A DNA stretch of 64,000 nucleotides from an uncultured bacterium (GTDB taxonomy: Bacteria > Patescibacteriota > Saccharimonadia > Saccharimonadales > Saccharimonadaceae): contig CALHPA010000003.1 of assembly GCA_938036155.1 (NCBI GenBank), forward strand, positions 28,342 through 92,341, in the 5' to 3' direction. This document shows positions 8,615 to 18,007 of this stretch, piece by piece (position 1 is the first letter of the stretch; the number at the start of each line of letters is the position of its first letter). The position numbers and the translations under genes are program-made. The notes beneath the pieces were generated by a model that searched no databases, was not told the DNA's origin, and worked only from the letters and a program-made list of their open reading frames with translations.

Positions 8615-10224
8615 TATTTATCAACCGTAAACTTGATATTAATTTTTTTATTATCGTTCGGTATAGTCTTTACCCAAAAGAATGAAAACTTCACATCAAC
8701 GTTTTTTACGCCTTCATTTGATTCAATTAAGCTTCGGACTTCACCAGATTTTTTACCCTTAATTTTATCTTTTAGACCATTTATATCAATAGTTGGGCCA
8801 ATTTTTATATTTGATGAAATCTCTACGCTATTACCGCTAAATTTCGAAAATGAGATGTTCTTCAAGCCATAATCATAAATTTTTTGATTATTTAAATTAT
8901 TTATTTTATTTTTAACAAGAGAAGATATAACACTTTCCATACTTTTATTTTCAATTGCCATGATAGAATATAAAGAAGTTGCCTTTAGTGTAGCCTTACC
9001 GTTTGGAGCCTCTTGATTGACGGCAACAGAAGAAGAAATCTCACCATCTTTTACGGAGAAGCTATCGTTCAATACAGTATAATCTGAACCAAATTTAGCT
9101 TTTAGAGAACTCTTAATAGAATCCGCATTTTCTGTATTGATTTTAGCTTTTGCTGCATTTATGTCATTTTGCGAAACAACTTTCAAAGTTTTTTTCGAAC
9201 CACCTGAAAGCTGACCGCCACTTGCCGAAACACCACTAATTGATGAAACATATTTTTGTGCCGGTAGATTACACTGCTCTCCGATAGCCGTTGCTTTAAT
9301 TCTAACACTAGCTTTTCCATCAGAAATTATGCCACCTTTAATTTTTACTCCCGGAATAGTAACAGCCGAGGTTGTGATAAAATTACATTGCTCAGCTGAA
9401 AATGCAGAACCTTGAGCTATAGTAATAGGGTCACTATCACTACTTTGAGAAAGATTTAAAATTCCTGAAGCAGCCTCTCCTTCTTCGCGGGTTCCAGTTG
9501 CCTCAAAAGTAATTTCATGATTTTTTTCAATAGTTTCGGTTTTTGAAAGTAGCGAATTATCGTTTGCATTATTAGAGATCGAAGCAACGCCCTTTACGTT
9601 AGTAGTTGAGGTTTTCGCAGCAATCGTGATATCCGCAAACGGAGCAAAGAATATTGCCCAAATCATAAATAATAAAAATACAGAAGACACCCCACCAATA
9701 ATAAGAATCTTCTTTCGAAACTTTGAAAAATCGGGGACTCTCGGCCCTTTTCTAGATTTATTAGTCTTCTCTTTTTTTAATTCTGGATTAATTTTATTAA
9801 AATTTTTATTATCGTCAATGTCAATCCCTTCAAGAATTTCAGCTTCCTTTTCGTCAGGAGTTGGGCCGCTAAACTCCGAAATAGGCAAACTTTCACCATC
9901 GATAATATCATCACCATCAATTTCTAAGATGTCAATTTCTGGTATTTCTGGCTTACTCTGAAGGGTTTTCGAAACTGGAATTTTTACTGCTGCCGACATA
10001 GTTTTTAATGCAGAATTGTTGGTGATAAAAACGATTTTCTTATCATCTTTTTGTGCAGCCCGAGAAAGTAAACGAATATTTACGGCGCTTCTAAAAATAC
10101 CCAAACTTTTTGGTGGAACAATTGCAATAATTCTCTCTTTTGAAGATTTTATTTTATTAACAACATCTGTAATATCATCTTCAATATCAACATAGATTAC
10201 ATCTTTTTTAACCTTTTCACTCAT
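8614..10224 (-). CDS. membrane protein with a Baseplate_J-like extracytoplasmic region
   Basis: No function can be assigned. Residues 1-90 look like a small cytosolic alpha/beta domain (YVDIEDDITDVVNKI, IIAIVPPKSLG). An acidic linker leads to one membrane helix (173-194). The outer part has the pattern seen in Baseplate_J-type annotations of CPR proteins: an ASGILN strand, a TIAQGSAF strand, FITTSAVTIPG, then VRIKATAIGEQCNLPA. The length is 536 aa. It follows the FtsA-like gene by 13 nt and overlaps the ruvX start, so it probably acts with a membrane or division apparatus. The domain call comes from pattern only. Confidence 0.6.
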   Translation of the reverse strand: MSEKVKKDVIYVDIEDDITDVVNKIKSSKERIIAIVPPKSLGIFRSAVNIRLLSRAAQKDDKKIVFITNNSALKTMSAAVKIPVSKTLQSKPEIPEIDILEIDGDDIIDGESLPISEFSGPTPDEKEAEILEGIDIDDNKNFNKINPELKKEKTNKSRKGPRVPDFSKFRKKILIIGGVSSVFLLFMIWAIFFAPFADITIAAKTSTTNVKGVASISNNANDNSLLSKTETIEKNHEITFEATGTREEGEAASGILNLSQSSDSDPITIAQGSAFSAEQCNFITTSAVTIPGVKIKGGIISDGKASVRIKATAIGEQCNLPAQKYVSSISGVSASGGQLSGGSKKTLKVVSQNDINAAKAKINTENADSIKSSLKAKFGSDYTVLNDSFSVKDGEISSSVAVNQEAPNGKATLKATSLYSIMAIENKSMESVISSLVKNKINNLNNQKIYDYGLKNISFSKFSGNSVEISSNIKIGPTIDINGLKDKIKGKKSGEVRSLIESNEGVKNVDVKFSFFWVKTIPNDNKKINIKFTVDK

Positions 10225-10237
10225 ATCTTACCTCTTC

Positions 10238-11497
10238 TTAAGCTCGTAAAATCCTATTTAATTTATCACGAAAACTCTCGCTAGCATTTTCATCAGTGCT
10301 ATAAGTATCGTATCCGACCCGTAAAAGCCCCATTGCTGTAATAAATGTATGGTCGTTAATTTTTCCAGACTCATCAATAACTCCTGAGACCTCAGAAGGC
10401 TTAATATGTTTTACTATAGGTTTTTTATTAAATGGTAATTCTTGCCACCAATCATCATTTTCCAATCTTTCAACTAAAGAGTTTAAGCTTGCACCGCCAC
10501 CACATAGTAAAATCTTACTTGGCAGATAATCAATATTCTCAAAATCACTCAAAGCTAGCTCAACACCAGAAATCCAAACATCCAAAGTATTATCAATTGC
10601 ATCAATCGCCTGCTTTGCGATAGTGGATTTGAGTTTTTCATTCGAAAGGTTTAATTTTAGCTTTTCAGCATTATTGTAAGACAATGATAGTTCATTTGCA
10701 ATTTGATTCGTAAAGCTTCGACCACCAATCCCGAACATCTTGGTTCCTTCAACACCACCATCATTCACAACAGCAATATCAGTTGTTCCACCACCAACAT
10801 CAGCTAAAATTGCGGTAAAATTACTCGAAGAATCTGAGCCAACAATGCTTCTAGCAACCGCAAAAGGTTCCGCTGCAACCGCAATCAAATCAAGCGCAAG
10901 CTCATTCGCGACGCGCTCAATAGCACCAATATGAACAGTTGGTGCAAAAGCTGTATAAATCTGAATTGAAACATCTTTCCCCTGAAAACCAATCGGATTC
11001 GAAACCTTATAACCGTCAATATGAATTCCAACTATAGCTGAATTAACGAGCTTAATTTCAGCTTCTCGATTCCCTGTCTCAAGAGCAATCTCTCTTTGAG
11101 CTTTAAGTTGAGCTCTTTCTTGAATCTTATCAATAATAAACTCCATTTCAGCTTCATCTAGAGGACGATTTGGCCGAGGGCGACGATATTTTATTGTATT
11201 CGTAGCCCCTTTAACTAACTCACCAGCAATTCCAATTACGGCTTTTTTAGCTTGAATCTCCGCTTGATCTTCCGCTTCAATCAAAGCATTTTCACAATTT
11301 TGAACAACACTAGCAATATCGGCAATTGCACCCGAATGCATATCTGACACATTTTGCCGTGCACGCCCAACACCAATAACACGAATTTCATCACCATCAA
11401 TTTCAGCTACAAGAGCTTTCACAAATTCAGTTCCAATATCAAGGGCAACAATATGATTGTCGCCTAAATCTTCTTTTTGTTTATTCTTGAATAACAT
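10238..11497 (-). CDS. FtsA/PilM-like actin-fold ATPase
   Basis: Actin/Hsp70-fold ATPase resembling cell-division FtsA. The phosphate-1 motif is ALDIGTEFVKALV (D20), an SHS2-like insertion region follows, and the phosphate-2 motif is LADVGGGTTDIA (233-240); an adenosine-binding block LLCGGGASL lies near residue 330. Length is 419 aa, typical of FtsA. FtsZ is not in the window, so a PilM-like role cannot be excluded. It heads an apparent operon with the Baseplate_J-like gene, ruvX and mltG. A TATAAT box lies 9 nt before the ATG. Confidence 0.8.
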   Translation of the reverse strand: MLFKNKQKEDLGDNHIVALDIGTEFVKALVAEIDGDEIRVIGVGRARQNVSDMHSGAIADIASVVQNCENALIEAEDQAEIQAKKAVIGIAGELVKGATNTIKYRRPRPNRPLDEAEMEFIIDKIQERAQLKAQREIALETGNREAEIKLVNSAIVGIHIDGYKVSNPIGFQGKDVSIQIYTAFAPTVHIGAIERVANELALDLIAVAAEPFAVARSIVGSDSSSNFTAILADVGGGTTDIAVVNDGGVEGTKMFGIGGRSFTNQIANELSLSYNNAEKLKLNLSNEKLKSTIAKQAIDAIDNTLDVWISGVELALSDFENIDYLPSKILLCGGGASLNSLVERLENDDWWQELPFNKKPIVKHIKPSEVSGVIDESGKINDHTFITAMGLLRVGYDTYSTDENASESFRDKLNRILRA

Positions 11498-11539
11498 ACT
11501 AACACTATTATAAACCGTTTAAGGTTTTTTTGCAAATTT

Positions 11540-12079
11540 TCACAAGATTATTTCTATGTCTTCTAATTCCAAAATATCGCTCAAAAAAGTTTTGTTATCC
11601 AGTTCGAAAACCTCGCAGTCATACTTTTTTCGAAATTCATCAGCATTAAACCTCTCAAGAGAACCCTTTACACCGCTTTTTCCGTCAACTCCAAAAATCC
11701 AAGATTCATTATTACCTCGTTTTTTGTATCGATTAACAAACTCACTTATATTTTTAGGATTATTCATTGGAGCGACCACGCAAAATGGCATTTTTTCTTG
11801 AGCTAAAAAATCAATAACTTTCTTATTGTTCCAAACCGCCATAATTTTATCTGGCGAATAATTTTTTACAATTTCGTTACAATAAATCTGAAGAAAATTA
11901 TCTTTTCTAACTCTATCAAATCGCCCTTTTGCGTTTTCTTTGCCATATTTCCAAGCCAAATTATCAACATAAATAATATCAGAGCTTTCCAAATCTATAA
12001 AGTCCTTATGCTTTATTGAGCTTTTTCCAACGCCAGGATAGCCAACAACAATAGTTCCACGTTTAATTTTTTGAATCAT
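11540..12079 (-). CDS. P-loop protein, possible kinase, coupled to alaS
   Basis: Walker A is VGYPGVGKSSI at residues 12-22; the rest is not clearly assignable to a known kinase. The segment DFIDLESSDIIY has the look of a phage- or adenylate-kinase-like P-loop protein that recognises a small substrate. Length is 179 aa, with no membrane segment. Its ATG overlaps the alaS TGA by four bases (ATGA), so it is made from the alaS mRNA. Substrate and role are unknown. Confidence 0.65.
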   Translation of the reverse strand: MIQKIKRGTIVVGYPGVGKSSIKHKDFIDLESSDIIYVDNLAWKYGKENAKGRFDRVRKDNFLQIYCNEIVKNYSPDKIMAVWNNKKVIDFLAQEKMPFCVVAPMNNPKNISEFVNRYKKRGNNESWIFGVDGKSGVKGSLERFNADEFRKKYDCEVFELDNKTFLSDILELEDIEIIL

Positions 12080-14025
12080 CGCAAAATAGCCTTAATTCGC
12101 CGAACGCCAGCGCTTGAAGACTGCTCTTTTACGATCTTGAATTTCTTACCACCCTCAGCAAGCTCTCGCGTGTTATTAACATGAGGCCCACCACAAATTT
12201 CAACACTAAACGGTTTTTCACCTTCGGCTTTCATCGTATAAACTTTAACAGTCTCGCCGTATTTATCACCGAACACACCAATAGCTTTCAGCTTATTCAA
12301 GGCGTAATCTGTTGGGTATTCCGCCCAAGAAACCTCTAACCCTTTCGAAATTTGCTCATTAACCGTATCTTCAATTTGCTGCTTTTCATCATCCGTTAAT
12401 TTTCGGTCAAAAGTAAAATCAAAACGGAGCCGCTCAGTATTAATATTTGAACCTTTTTGCGAAATTTGCCCCTCAAACATATTATGAAGTACCGCATTCA
12501 TCAAGTGAGTAGCTGTATGAAGCTTACGGTGTTCAAGTGTTTGACCTTCAAGCCCACCTTTGAATTTACCTTTCGAAGCCGTCTGCGAGCGTTCGCGCTG
12601 TTCTTTCATTTTGGTGTCAAATTCCTCACGCCAATTAGTAGAAAGTTTAATACCTCGCCTTCTAGATTCTTCTATAGAAAGCTCAGATGGAAATCCATAA
12701 GTATCATAAAGACTAAAAATAGCTTCACCATTCATCCCGGCTAATCCAACATAGTGAAATTTTCCATCAGCAGGGACTTTATTGCGTTTTTTATCGTCTG
12801 CATATTTATATGCAATCCTATCAAATTCTTTTAATCCTTTGTGTAAAGTTCGGCGGAAAGCTTTTTCTTCTTTCACCATAATCGCAATAATTTCATCAGA
12901 TTTTGAAGCAACTTCCTTATAATCTGGCGCATAGATATCAACGATTACTGGCACAATCTGTTCAACAAAATTGTCTTCTACACCCAAATCAAAAGCCTTC
13001 GCCATCGCGCGACGAATAAATTTTCGCATCACATAGCCCTGTTCTTTATTCGAAGGGATACAGCCATCAACCGCCAAAAATGTTGCACTTCGCAAATGAT
13101 CAGCAATTACACGCATCGAAACCTTATTCTCATCGTATTTTTTACCACTAATTTCTTCAAGTTTTTCGATAATTGGTTTCATTAAGCTAATTTGGAACAC
13201 ATCTGGATTATTAATTTTTGCTGCAGCAATCCTTTCTAAACCACCACCAAAATCAACATTTTTCTTTTCGAGTGATTCAAAAGAACCATCTTCCAGGCGT
13301 TGATATTGCATAAAAACCTGATTGCCAATTTCCATAAATCGACCACTATCACTCGCTGGGTGAGCCTCACCAAAGCTAGCGTCATGATTTTCTTCACCAA
13401 AGTCATAAAAAACTTCTGAATCTGGCCCGCAAGGATCACCAATCGGCGTTGAATCTAAGCCACCACCACGGCTCCACCAGTTTTCTTTATCATTATAGAA
13501 GAAAATCCGTCCACCTTGAAGCCCAAGCTTGTCACCGTTTTCAGCCGTATCAAGCTCAACAATTTTTGCATCAATACCTTTTTCAGCAAAAACCTTTTGC
13601 CAAATCTCTGCCGATTCGTCATCGCGTGGAATATTGTATTTTTCGTTACCAATAAAACAAGAAACGTATATTTTCGAAGGGTCAAGACCTACTATATCTG
13701 TCAAGAATTCAAAAAATTGCCGAATTTGCTGCTCTTTAAAATAATCGCCAAGAGACCAATTTCCAAGCATTTCGAAAAAAGTTGTATGGCGGTTATCGCC
13801 AACATCATCAATATCTTGTGCCCGCAAGCAGGTCTGGCTATCTGTTAATCGCACGCCCTTTGGATGTTTTTCGCCCAAAAGATACGGTAAGAGCGGTTGC
13901 ATTCCGCTCCCCGTGAAAAGAGTTGTCGGGTCATCTTTTAAAATTAAAGAAGCGCGCTCGATTACTTCGTGGCCATTTTTTTGACAAAATTCTAGATAAG
14001 CTTTTCGGATTTCTTGTGCATTCAT
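12076..14025 (-). CDS. alaS: alanyl-tRNA synthetase, reduced form
   Basis: Class II AlaRS. The catalytic domain fills the N-terminal half (FTGSGMQPLLPYL at 37-49, GDNRHTTFFEMLGNWS at 76-91). The editing domain is present with HTATH at 503-507 and CGGPHV at 611-616, and the protein ends at residue 649 just after the SAGVRRI block. Full-length bacterial AlaRS is about 870 aa. I see neither the beta-barrel block with its GGQxGD motif before the editing domain nor the C-terminal dimerisation (C-Ala) domain. A TAAAAT box lies 8 nt before the ATG. Confidence 0.96.
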   Translation of the reverse strand: MNAQEIRKAYLEFCQKNGHEVIERASLILKDDPTTLFTGSGMQPLLPYLLGEKHPKGVRLTDSQTCLRAQDIDDVGDNRHTTFFEMLGNWSLGDYFKEQQIRQFFEFLTDIVGLDPSKIYVSCFIGNEKYNIPRDDESAEIWQKVFAEKGIDAKIVELDTAENGDKLGLQGGRIFFYNDKENWWSRGGGLDSTPIGDPCGPDSEVFYDFGEENHDASFGEAHPASDSGRFMEIGNQVFMQYQRLEDGSFESLEKKNVDFGGGLERIAAAKINNPDVFQISLMKPIIEKLEEISGKKYDENKVSMRVIADHLRSATFLAVDGCIPSNKEQGYVMRKFIRRAMAKAFDLGVEDNFVEQIVPVIVDIYAPDYKEVASKSDEIIAIMVKEEKAFRRTLHKGLKEFDRIAYKYADDKKRNKVPADGKFHYVGLAGMNGEAIFSLYDTYGFPSELSIEESRRRGIKLSTNWREEFDTKMKEQRERSQTASKGKFKGGLEGQTLEHRKLHTATHLMNAVLHNMFEGQISQKGSNINTERLRFDFTFDRKLTDDEKQQIEDTVNEQISKGLEVSWAEYPTDYALNKLKAIGVFGDKYGETVKVYTMKAEGEKPFSVEICGGPHVNNTRELAEGGKKFKIVKEQSSSAGVRRIKAILR

Positions 14026-14066
14026 ATTATTTTATTTTACCAAATTTTAGCCTTTTTAGCAAATTG

Positions 14067-14095
14067 TTGATTTTTGAAATTATATTCTGTATAAT
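14067..14095 (+). promoter_or_regulatory. sigma70-type promoter of the 54-aa gene
   Basis: TTGATT, a 17-bp spacer and TATAAT, 32 bp before the ATG at 14127. Confidence 0.8.
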
Positions 14096-14126
14096 TTAAG
14101 TATTCTAATATTATCGGAGGTACGTT

Positions 14127-14291
14127 ATGAGTGGAATAAGAACTGGTCGCGCAGTTATAGTTTGTTTTTTACTTTCAATTTTTATAATGATTTATGTTGG
14201 CATACTTATATTCGCCATTTCGAATAACGAGTCTCACAACAATCAGACCAATAACCTACAAAATGAACAAAGAATTGAAAAATTGGAATAA
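14127..14291 (+). CDS. small single-pass membrane protein, 54 aa
   Basis: ATG preceded by a GGAGG ribosome-binding site at 14116-14120 and a near-consensus promoter. The product has a short basic start (SGIRTGR), one hydrophobic helix (about residues 9-32) and a polar Asn/Gln/Glu-rich tail. It lies alone between alaS and the convergent 428-aa gene. Function unknown. Confidence 0.7.
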   Translation: MSGIRTGRAVIVCFLLSIFIMIYVGILIFAISNNESHNNQTNNLQNEQRIEKLE

Positions 14292-14362
14292 CAACTGCAT
14301 ATCTACACTTAGTTATTTTCGAAAGTCAGTATATACTAGCTTTTCCTTTTTATAATAAATAA

Positions 14363-14391
14363 AACCACTCTTCAATTTTCGAAAAGTGGTT
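14363..14391 (-). terminator. terminator of the 428-aa gene / tpiA operon
   Basis: AACCACT...AGTGGTT stem with one mismatch and a loop containing TTTTCGAAA; on the minus strand it is followed by TTTTATTTATT. Confidence 0.75.
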
Positions 14392-14413
14392 CAATGCCTT
14401 AAAATATAAAATC

Positions 14414-15700
14414 CTATCGGAATGCCACTAGATATGCTGCCAATCCAGCACCAGCACCAAGCATTAGAATTGCAATTATAGCTAGCACAACACCCCAGCC
14501 AGATTTCTTTTTATGCTTAATGGGTGCAGTATATTCATCATTCGAAAGAATTGGTGCCGACATTTTTGCCCGCCGAAGCCCCTTTGCGATTGTTGCAGTT
14601 CTTTGTTCATAATTAGACACTGTCTTTTTGAATTCAAAGCTTTTAGACTGATTCTGATTTACACCTAAGGGCCTTTTTTCGATTTGCGGATTTTGTACGA
14701 AAGGTGTTTTTGGCTTTTCCATTTCATCAATAGGCTGAATTATCACCTTTTCCGGAGTTTCATTTTGTTTTGAATTTTCTTCAAATCTTTCATCAACCCT
14801 GAAACTATCTATTCTTTTATTATTTTTTTCTTCGATTTGCTCTGATTGATTTTTAAACTCAGTCTTAACTTCGATCTTTAAAGCTTCAGGCTTAGCTCTA
14901 TCATCCATCTCCTTCTTAAATTCCTTAAAATCATCAAGAGTAATCGTATCACTACCAGTTTTTAGGCTTGAAATTTCTGGCATAACTTTTTTTGGCTCAT
15001 TTTCAAGATTTAGATTTTCGAAATTTGGGCTAGAAACTTTTCGCTCTGGAATTCTAACTGTATGTTCACCATGAAAGACTCGAAGCTTATCGCTTCCATC
15101 GTCAATCCGATATACACCAGCATAAAACTTCGCTCGACTTGAAGTGGTGGTTTTCTGCTCTGTAATATCAATTCCATTTTTTTGAGATTGGATTTCAGCC
15201 TCTTTTTTTACTTGAGTTTTTTCATTTTTTGAAACAACTTTTTTTCGAATCGGTGAATTTTCGAGCTTTTTGATATTTCGAATTGGTTTCTCGCCACCAT
15301 ATGTTTCTAAAATTGGGCTTTCGAAAGCAATTTTCTCTTCTTTCACTGAAAGCGGTGTACCAAAATTATCGCGGTGATGTTCCGGAGGCACAGGCGCATT
15401 AAAATCATCTAAAATTCGAACTCTTGAATTTTTATAAATAGATTTTTTCTCATTTTTTGGTTTTTCAATAGCTTTTTCAGTATTCTGAATTTGTATTTTT
15501 TCATTATTCTTATGTAATTGGTTTGCCGACTGCGGAGCTTTTCGCGCAAAGACCATTTTTTGTTGCTCACGTGAATGTTCAATCTGGTTTTCAATTCTTG
15601 AAAAAACCTCATCGTTTTTATCTTTTAAATTTGGAACAATACCATTTTCAAGATAGCTTCCAACCGCCTTATCTAATTCTTCAAAATCTATATCTCGCAT
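14414..15700 (-). CDS. low-complexity tail-anchored protein in the glycolytic operon
   Basis: Unrecognised 428-aa protein. Most of it is charged, Lys/Glu/Gln-rich and probably disordered; the only clear feature is a single membrane helix near the C-terminus (WGVVLAIIAILMLGAGAGLAAYL), leaving four residues outside. An AAAGGA ribosome-binding site supports the start, and it begins 10 nt after the tpiA stop, so it is likely co-transcribed with pgk and tpiA. It could tether cytosolic proteins to the membrane; that is a guess from topology. Confidence 0.65.
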   Translation of the reverse strand: MRDIDFEELDKAVGSYLENGIVPNLKDKNDEVFSRIENQIEHSREQQKMVFARKAPQSANQLHKNNEKIQIQNTEKAIEKPKNEKKSIYKNSRVRILDDFNAPVPPEHHRDNFGTPLSVKEEKIAFESPILETYGGEKPIRNIKKLENSPIRKKVVSKNEKTQVKKEAEIQSQKNGIDITEQKTTTSSRAKFYAGVYRIDDGSDKLRVFHGEHTVRIPERKVSSPNFENLNLENEPKKVMPEISSLKTGSDTITLDDFKEFKKEMDDRAKPEALKIEVKTEFKNQSEQIEEKNNKRIDSFRVDERFEENSKQNETPEKVIIQPIDEMEKPKTPFVQNPQIEKRPLGVNQNQSKSFEFKKTVSNYEQRTATIAKGLRRAKMSAPILSNDEYTAPIKHKKKSGWGVVLAIIAILMLGAGAGLAAYLVAFR

Positions 15701-15710
15701 ATTTTTCCTT

Positions 15711-16478
15711 TTACTTTTTTATTGTTTCAAAAACTTTTTCCGCAATTTTAGTGAATTTTTCAACACTTAGACTCGCTCCTCCAATTAGCAAACCATCTAT
15801 TCCTTTAATATTTGCGTAATCTTTTGCGAATTCTGGCTGAACGCTTCCGCCATAAACTACCTGAATACTCTCAGCAGTTTTTGCACCATAAAGTTGTTTT
15901 ATTTGATTTCGGATAACTTTTACCGCTTTTCGAATATCATCAGGGTTAGCATTTACGCCAGTTCCAATCGCCCAAACCGGTTCATATGCGATGATCACTT
16001 TCGAAATATCTTCACTTGATACGTTCGCGAGCCCACCAATTAGCTGGTCATTTAGAACTAAATCAGTTTCATTGTGGTTTCGCTCATCAGATGTCTCACC
16101 AATGCATAAAATTGGTCGAATATCGTTTCGAATAGCTGCAGCAACTTTCGCACGAATATCTTTATCTGTTTCGTGAAAAATATTTCGCCTTTCAGAATGA
16201 CCAACTAATGCATATTGAACAATTCCGCGAAGCTGTGAAATTGCTATTTCGCCAGTAAAAGCTCCGTGATCTCGCCAGTAGAAATTCTGTGCCGCTAGCT
16301 TAAACTGCCTATGATTAACTTGTAAACTTAAAGATTGTAAAGTGAAAGTTGATGGCGCAAGAATAATTTCCATTCCACGATGAGCTTGAATTTTATCACT
16401 CAATTTATGCAAAAAAATACTTGATTCCTGCATATTTAAGTTCATTTTCCAGTTAGCGATAACAAGTTTTTTATCCAT
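15711..16478 (-). CDS. tpiA: triosephosphate isomerase
   Basis: Interconverts dihydroxyacetone phosphate and glyceraldehyde 3-phosphate. The substrate lysine is in ANWKMN (K11), the catalytic histidine is H94 in GHSERR and the catalytic glutamate is E166 in AYEPVWAIGTG; the YGGSV phosphate loop is also present. Length is 255 aa, normal. It lies 41 nt downstream of pgk, and also has its own GATAAAAT box 9 nt before the ATG. Confidence 0.97.
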   Translation of the reverse strand: MDKKLVIANWKMNLNMQESSIFLHKLSDKIQAHRGMEIILAPSTFTLQSLSLQVNHRQFKLAAQNFYWRDHGAFTGEIAISQLRGIVQYALVGHSERRNIFHETDKDIRAKVAAAIRNDIRPILCIGETSDERNHNETDLVLNDQLIGGLANVSSEDISKVIIAYEPVWAIGTGVNANPDDIRKAVKVIRNQIKQLYGAKTAESIQVVYGGSVQPEFAKDYANIKGIDGLLIGGASLSVEKFTKIAEKVFETIKK

Positions 16479-16519
16479 AATACTTTTATTTTATCATTTT
16501 ATTTTATTTTTGTAAATTC

Positions 16520-17836
16520 TTATGCTTTATTTTCTAGAACTTCAAATCCTGGTAAAATTTCACCGCTCATTAATTCAAGAGCTGCGCCACCACCAGTTGA
16601 AATTAATGAAAAATCTGCACTCTCCTCATTTTGATTCGACCAATCCAGAACGAAAGCTGAAGTGTCACCACCACCAACTATTGATTTTGCACCATTTTTT
16701 GTAGCTTTCGAAATTGCAGAACAAGTTCGAGAAGAACCTTTTGCAAAATTCTCAATTTCAGCATAGCCGATTGTTCCATTCCAAACTATCATTTTTGCAT
16801 TTAAAATTTCATTTTCAATTCGCTGAATTGATTTCTCTCCTAAATCGAGAATAATTTCATTTTTTAAAACCGCCGTAACGGGTTTTTCAATTCTTTCAGA
16901 GTCTTTCGAAAACTTGCTCGCTACAGCAACATCTTCTGGCAAAATTATAAAATTTCGCAAATTTTCAAAACCGACTTTTCGCTCCGCAAGCTCAAAAATC
17001 TGCTCGATAATCTCATTTTGGCCATCTTCAATTCGACTTTTTCCAACTTCAATATTTAAATACTTCAAAAAAGTATTTGCCATGGCTCCAGCTACAATAA
17101 TTTTATCAGCTCGCTCAATAAACTTCTCGATTAACGGCAGTTTATCAGATATTTTCGCGCCGCCCATTACCGCCACAAATGGTCTTTCAGGGCTTTTAAA
17201 GACTTGCAAAATTGTTGAATATTCTTTTTCAAGCAACAAACCAGCTACGCTTGGTATTTTCTTCGCAATTTCACTAGTTGAGGTGTGCTCACGATGAATA
17301 ACACCAAAACCATCCTGCACAAATAGGTCCGCACCAGTAACTTGTATTAATGCTTCTGCAAATTCTGGTAAATTATTTTTCTCAGCCTTCGAAAAACGCA
17401 AATTTTCCAACATTTCAATCTTATAATCATCATCTGCATCTTTAATTGAAACCGAGTATCGTGTTCGCGGAAAAATTGGCGTAGTATGAAAATTCATCGG
17501 AAAATTCAAGCCTTCGGCCTGCAAAAGTTCACGTAAATTATTAAAAATTGGCCGCAGAGAATATTTTCGAGTTCCATTAGGTAAATGTTCAAGTTCATCC
17601 AAATCGGCAATTCCTTCAACCGATTTTGGTCGCCCAATGTGTGAAATAATAATTATTTTTTTAACCCCTCGTTTAATCAGATTTTTTATCGTCGGTAAAC
17701 TCGCTCGAATTCGATAATTATTTAAAATCTTCACCGAGCCGTCTTCCAAGTATTCGATAGGCACATTATAATCTGCACGAAGCAAAATTACCTTCCCTCG
17801 CACATCAACGTCATTTATGGTTTTTTTGTTAAACAT
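16520..17836 (-). CDS. pgk: phosphoglycerate kinase
   Basis: Makes ATP from 1,3-bisphosphoglycerate. Substrate-binding blocks LRADYNVP and SHIGRPKS are at the N-terminus, GGAKISDK in the middle, and GGGDTSAF and STGGGAALE close the nucleotide-binding domain. Length is 438 aa, slightly long because of loops such as YLEDGSVKIL. An AAGGA ribosome-binding site precedes the ATG, with a promoter TTGAAT-17-TAAAAT at 17899-17871. Confidence 0.97.
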   Translation of the reverse strand: MFNKKTINDVDVRGKVILLRADYNVPIEYLEDGSVKILNNYRIRASLPTIKNLIKRGVKKIIIISHIGRPKSVEGIADLDELEHLPNGTRKYSLRPIFNNLRELLQAEGLNFPMNFHTTPIFPRTRYSVSIKDADDDYKIEMLENLRFSKAEKNNLPEFAEALIQVTGADLFVQDGFGVIHREHTSTSEIAKKIPSVAGLLLEKEYSTILQVFKSPERPFVAVMGGAKISDKLPLIEKFIERADKIIVAGAMANTFLKYLNIEVGKSRIEDGQNEIIEQIFELAERKVGFENLRNFIILPEDVAVASKFSKDSERIEKPVTAVLKNEIILDLGEKSIQRIENEILNAKMIVWNGTIGYAEIENFAKGSSRTCSAISKATKNGAKSIVGGGDTSAFVLDWSNQNEESADFSLISTGGGAALELMSGEILPGFEVLENKA

Positions 17837-17870
17837 TTCGTTCCTTTTTATTTTGAAAATATTTTACACA

Positions 17871-17899
17871 ATTTTAGCATAAACTCATTAATTATTCAA
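17871..17899 (-). promoter_or_regulatory. pgk promoter
   Basis: TTGAAT, a 17-bp spacer and TGCTAAAAT (extended -10) read on the minus strand. Confidence 0.75.
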
Positions 17900-18007
17900 C
17901 TGTTTTATTTAATATGCTATATATTTTATATTATCAAAAATATCAAAGCCCCACTCCAGCCATATCTAATTTTATAAAAATCTATCACACCAATTTAATA
18001 ATAACTA

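Noticed and set aside
12076..14025. Several antisense or shifted open frames (13236, 13455, 13516 and others)
   Set aside because: They run inside alaS, have no ribosome-binding site or recognisable sequence, and alaS is fully supported.
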